This document shows positions 56,365 to 59,387 of a stretch of 59,387 bases of DNA, piece after piece. Within the stretch, counting starts at the first letter, position 1. Each line of letters starts with the position of its first letter. The notes beneath the pieces are model-generated. The model saw only the letters and a program-made list of their open reading frames with translations, ran no database searches and was not told the DNA's origin. The position numbers were made by a program, and so were the translations under genes. The stretch covers positions 1 through 59,387 of the forward strand of contig NZ_CABVLM010000020.1 in NCBI RefSeq assembly GCF_902498845.1, in the 5' to 3' direction. This DNA is from Pseudoalteromonas rhizosphaerae. Its GTDB lineage: Bacteria > Pseudomonadota > Gammaproteobacteria > Enterobacterales > Alteromonadaceae.

Positions 56365-58788
56365 TCACATCTTACTTTTAACTTTACTCGTAGCCGCACT
56401 GGTGGCGGGGTTATCAGGCCAAAAGTGTTTTGGATAACGACCTTTCATTTCTTTTTGCACCTCCCGATAGCTGGTTTGCCAAAAGCCAGCAAGATCTTGT
56501 GTTAGTTGTAAAGGTCGTCTTGCTGGTGAGAGTAGTTCCATTAATAAGGGTAACTTGCCTTGCGCTAATATTGGCGTACTGGTCATGCCGTACACTTCTT
56601 GCATACGAACACTGAGTTTTGCAGGGCCGTCGAGTTGATATTCAATACGAATATTTGAGCCACTTGGAACTGACACTCTCAGCGGGAATAAATCATTTAA
56701 CGCATTTTGTTGTTGCCAATTAAAACAACTTTGCAAGGCATTAAAGTAGTTAAACTTTTTCAACTGTTCGAGGGTTTTTATATCTTCCAGAAAAGCACCT
56801 AACCAAAGCTGTGCGTCATCGATTAAGCTTTGTTTAGTGACGACAGGAAATTGCTCCGGCACTAAATTACTGGCTAAACACATACGAATAAGTAACTGCT
56901 CACTGTCGCTTTGTTCATTAAATAATTCAAAGCCTTGTTTTTGAAATAAAGCTAACCACGCTTTCGCCCGCTCACTTTTATCAAGCGGATGTTTACTCGG
57001 TTGGCTAGTAACTGTAATTGCCCCTAGTTTGACTTCATCTTGATGAATAAAGCGCCCTGTTTTTTCGTCAAATTCACAGCGCGTTTGTGCAGTAAATAAG
57101 TGTGTCAGTTCATCCTCAATCTCTGTAGGAGTAAACGCAACAGCTGCAAAAATACGACTGCCTTTTTGGCCTCCCATTGAAGCAATTGCAAGGTAGTCCT
57201 CGTTATGCCAATGCTCGTTGTTTAGCTCAGCACCTGCGCCATTGGCAAGCAAGTAACCATTGCCACGCTTTTTAGCTAATCGATCAGGAAAAGCAAACGC
57301 CACCAGCAAAGCCAAATAAGTGGTTTGTAGTTCGCGTACTTCAGTTAGCTTTAATCGCTTTAACCAAAATTTCAGTTGCTGTTTAAATACCGGATGTGGC
57401 CGAGCATGTTGACTGTGTAATGCTAAGCTTAAATCTGCGGCATGGCTTATCCGACTCTCTAATAACGCAATTAAATACGCCGCTAATGTATAAATACCTG
57501 GCATCTGAGGTTCGAGTTGCTGCGCTTTAATTAGCATGTGCGCTAGGCGAATATCCGCGCCAAAACTTAGCATACGTGTACCGAGGGGGGTCAATTTATT
57601 GTTATTATCGAGCGCCTCTAACATTTGCAGTAATTTTGTTGCTTGCTGTATTTGTTGTGCTGTTGGACTATCTAACAAGCTTAGATCAGTTAACTCCGCG
57701 CCCCAGCATTTTGCCTCCAATAATAATTGGCTAATATCAGCACTTAAAATTTCTGGCGCATCATGGCTATTACGCCGCTCAAAGGTTTGTTTTGAACCAA
57801 GCCTATAAACTACACCGGGCTCAATACGCCCAGCCCGCCCAGCTCGTTGAATTGCCGATGAGCGAGAAATACTTTGTGTGGTGAGTTCAGTAACGCCAGT
57901 TTTTAAATTAAAACTAGCAGCGCGGCGCTTGCCACTATCAACCACAATACGAATACCTTCAATGGTTAAGCTAGTTTCGGCAACATTGGTGGTCAGCACC
58001 ACTTTACGAGTACCTTTTGCCGCAGGGGCAATTGCAGCTTGTTGAGATGCTTTATCTTGTTCACCAAACAGAGTAACTACATGGCAATTTGCAGGCAAAT
58101 CTGACAGCGCTTGTTGTACGCGGTTGATCTCATATTGACCGGGCAAAAAAACTAACGCACTGCCTGTTTGTTCAACTAAAGCTTGTTTGATAATACTGGC
58201 CATAGCGTCAAGCCAGCGGCTTTCATCTTTAATGGGTATGTAAATTTCATCGATGGGAAAGCTACGCCCGTGGGAACTAATAATTGAACAATCAAAAAAC
58301 TGCTGATAGCGTTCGCTATCAAGGGTTGCCGACATCAATAAAATCGTTAAATCATCACGCAGTGCAGCTTGAGATTCTAATGCAAACGCTAATGCGGTAT
58401 CGGCCGCAATAGAGCGCTCATGAAATTCATCAAATATCAGTAGGTCAACGCCACTGAGCTCTGGGTCGTTTTGTAGCATACGCGTGAGCATGCCCTCGGT
58501 AACAATTTCAAGGCGGGTATTAACACTGACTTTGGTTTCCTGCCTGATACGTAAACCAACGCTTTGCCCTACGGTTTCGTTTTGGCACTGTGCTAAATAG
58601 TTGGCAATATTACGTGCAGCTAAGCGACGCGGCTCAAGCATGACAATGTGCTTAAAGTACCCGTCGCGCATCAACTGCAATGGTAACCATGTTGACTTGC
58701 CCGCACCCGGCGGCGCTTGTAGCAAGGTAATCGGATCACTTTGTAATGTAGTAACGAGTTGTTGATATATGTCTTTAACCGGCAGCAC
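56365..58788 (-). CDS. hrpB: ATP-dependent RNA helicase HrpB (807 aa)
   Basis: A DEAH-type helicase. Walker A is APPGAGKSTWLPL, the DExH box is IFDEFHERS, motif III is MSATLD, and motif VI is IQRAGRAGR. The C-terminal HrpB domain ends with LLSPARRPLQLTQDLAGFWQ and RYPKHFWPDNP, diagnostic of HrpB. Length is normal. Its cellular role is poorly defined. Confidence 0.96.
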   Translation of the reverse strand: MLPVKDIYQQLVTTLQSDPITLLQAPPGAGKSTWLPLQLMRDGYFKHIVMLEPRRLAARNIANYLAQCQNETVGQSVGLRIRQETKVSVNTRLEIVTEGMLTRMLQNDPELSGVDLLIFDEFHERSIAADTALAFALESQAALRDDLTILLMSATLDSERYQQFFDCSIISSHGRSFPIDEIYIPIKDESRWLDAMASIIKQALVEQTGSALVFLPGQYEINRVQQALSDLPANCHVVTLFGEQDKASQQAAIAPAAKGTRKVVLTTNVAETSLTIEGIRIVVDSGKRRAASFNLKTGVTELTTQSISRSSAIQRAGRAGRIEPGVVYRLGSKQTFERRNSHDAPEILSADISQLLLEAKCWGAELTDLSLLDSPTAQQIQQATKLLQMLEALDNNNKLTPLGTRMLSFGADIRLAHMLIKAQQLEPQMPGIYTLAAYLIALLESRISHAADLSLALHSQHARPHPVFKQQLKFWLKRLKLTEVRELQTTYLALLVAFAFPDRLAKKRGNGYLLANGAGAELNNEHWHNEDYLAIASMGGQKGSRIFAAVAFTPTEIEDELTHLFTAQTRCEFDEKTGRFIHQDEVKLGAITVTSQPSKHPLDKSERAKAWLALFQKQGFELFNEQSDSEQLLIRMCLASNLVPEQFPVVTKQSLIDDAQLWLGAFLEDIKTLEQLKKFNYFNALQSCFNWQQQNALNDLFPLRVSVPSGSNIRIEYQLDGPAKLSVRMQEVYGMTSTPILAQGKLPLLMELLSPARRPLQLTQDLAGFWQTSYREVQKEMKGRYPKHFWPDNPATSAATSKVKSKM

Positions 58789-59056
58789 AGCTATTTATCC
58801 TAAATTGCTTTACCGATATTGTAACAAAAAACTGTAGTAAATCAGATTCATAAAATCGGTGATTATTGAGTGTTTGCAATAATTACAGACCGTTGCGTAG
58901 ATTTTTTAGCTTATAATCTATTAAAAACTTATCTCTAAACAAGGGAGATTTAACCTATTGATTATTAATGATAAAGTTATAATTTAATTTTGGTGCAAGC
59001 CTTGCTTCTTTATAACTGAAAGTAAATTCACAAACCGACATTATAAGGAGCTAATT

Positions 59057-59254
59057 ATGAACAGTGATCTTATCGAAGGTAATTGGAAAGAACTTAAAGG
59101 TAAAGCGCAACGTAAATGGGGCGATCTTACTGACGATGATTTAGATAAAATTGAAGGTAGCCGTAAAGAACTGGTTGGTAAAATTCAACAAGCATACGGT
59201 AAATCGAAAGAAGAAGCTGAGCGTGAAGTTGATGAGTTTGAAAAAGGCCATTAA
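59057..59254 (+). CDS. CsbD-family stress-response protein (65 aa)
   Basis: The start has AAGGAG upstream. The sequence IEGNWKELKGKAQRKWGDLT followed by DDLDKIEGSRKELVGKIQ is the two-copy CsbD pattern. These small, charged helical proteins are induced by stress in many bacteria. It stands alone with a 268-bp upstream region. Confidence 0.95.
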   Translation: MNSDLIEGNWKELKGKAQRKWGDLTDDDLDKIEGSRKELVGKIQQAYGKSKEEAEREVDEFEKGH

Positions 59255-59387
59255 TTAAAACGTTGGTATGACTCCCACTGTCAAGTTAAACACACTGATC
59301 CTTGCCTAACTTTTTAAGCCATAATTACTTCAGCTCGAATTAGAGCGAGTTAATACATAGGATGAAGCAAGTAATGTCGTCGGTTAT

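Noticed and set aside
59361..59387. Possible start of another rightward gene at the window edge
   Set aside because: ATG codons follow AGGA, but fewer than ten codons are visible, too few to support a gene.

Overview
This window looks like chromosome from a marine gammaproteobacterium of the Alteromonadales, most likely Pseudoalteromonas. The evidence is the low-GC coding style, the ygfB-pepP-ubiH-ubiI block beside 6S RNA, the gcvTHP operon, Xanthomonas/Caulobacter-type TonB receptors beside a tryptophan halogenase, and a chitin/N-acetylglucosamine (GlcNAc) cluster. The genus assignment is inference.

The main feature is a complete Tn7-like transposon at 748..24426 (23,679 bp). Its 26-bp terminal inverted repeats match at 24 of 26 positions. 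It is flanked by a perfect 5-bp duplication (AATCA, 743-747 and 24427-24431) and sits 4 bp beyond the gcvP stop codon. The end next to gcvP has three repeats packed at exactly 19-bp spacing, as in a Tn7 right end. The far end has three repeats about 55 bp apart, as in a Tn7 left end. The transposition module is tnsA-tnsB-tnsC-tniQ-tnsD, followed by an Xre/MbcA-type protein, an unrecognised 730-aa protein and a 102-aa protein. No cas gene or CRISPR array is present.

The cargo is one leftward run of seven defence genes: hsdR-hsdM-hsdS (type I restriction-modification), an AAA ATPase with a translationally coupled PLD-like protein, and mcrB-mcrC. The ATPase/PLD pair is the best candidate for an undescribed system. 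A decayed small gene precedes hsdR, and a small rightward gene separates mcrC from tnsA.

Left of the transposon (1..743) is the 3' end of a broken nitrilase-fold gene, resembling the C-terminal part of reverse transcriptase-nitrilase defence proteins. It is followed by three repeats of about 18 bp ending in a TGT tip at 743. This looks like the end of a second, different transposon at the same gcvP site, so the site may hold two elements in tandem.

Right of the transposon: gcvP, gcvH and gcvT (24436..29032), a truncated GcvT-like paralogue with a divergent LysR regulator, and a TonB receptor whose stop codon runs into sixteen 7-bp repeats. A tandem 111-bp repeat follows. Next come the GlcNAc/chitin genes (33723..46599): NagP-like permease, GH20 hexosaminidase broken by an 11-bp triplication, ROK kinase, second sugar permease, tryptophan halogenase, TonB receptor, AraC regulator and chitin-oligosaccharide deacetylase. 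These genes should import, deacetylate, hydrolyse and phosphorylate chitin fragments. The rest is housekeeping and small genes: ubiI, ubiH, pepP, ygfB, 6S RNA, an EamA exporter with a LysR regulator, several small envelope proteins, hrpB and a CsbD-family gene.
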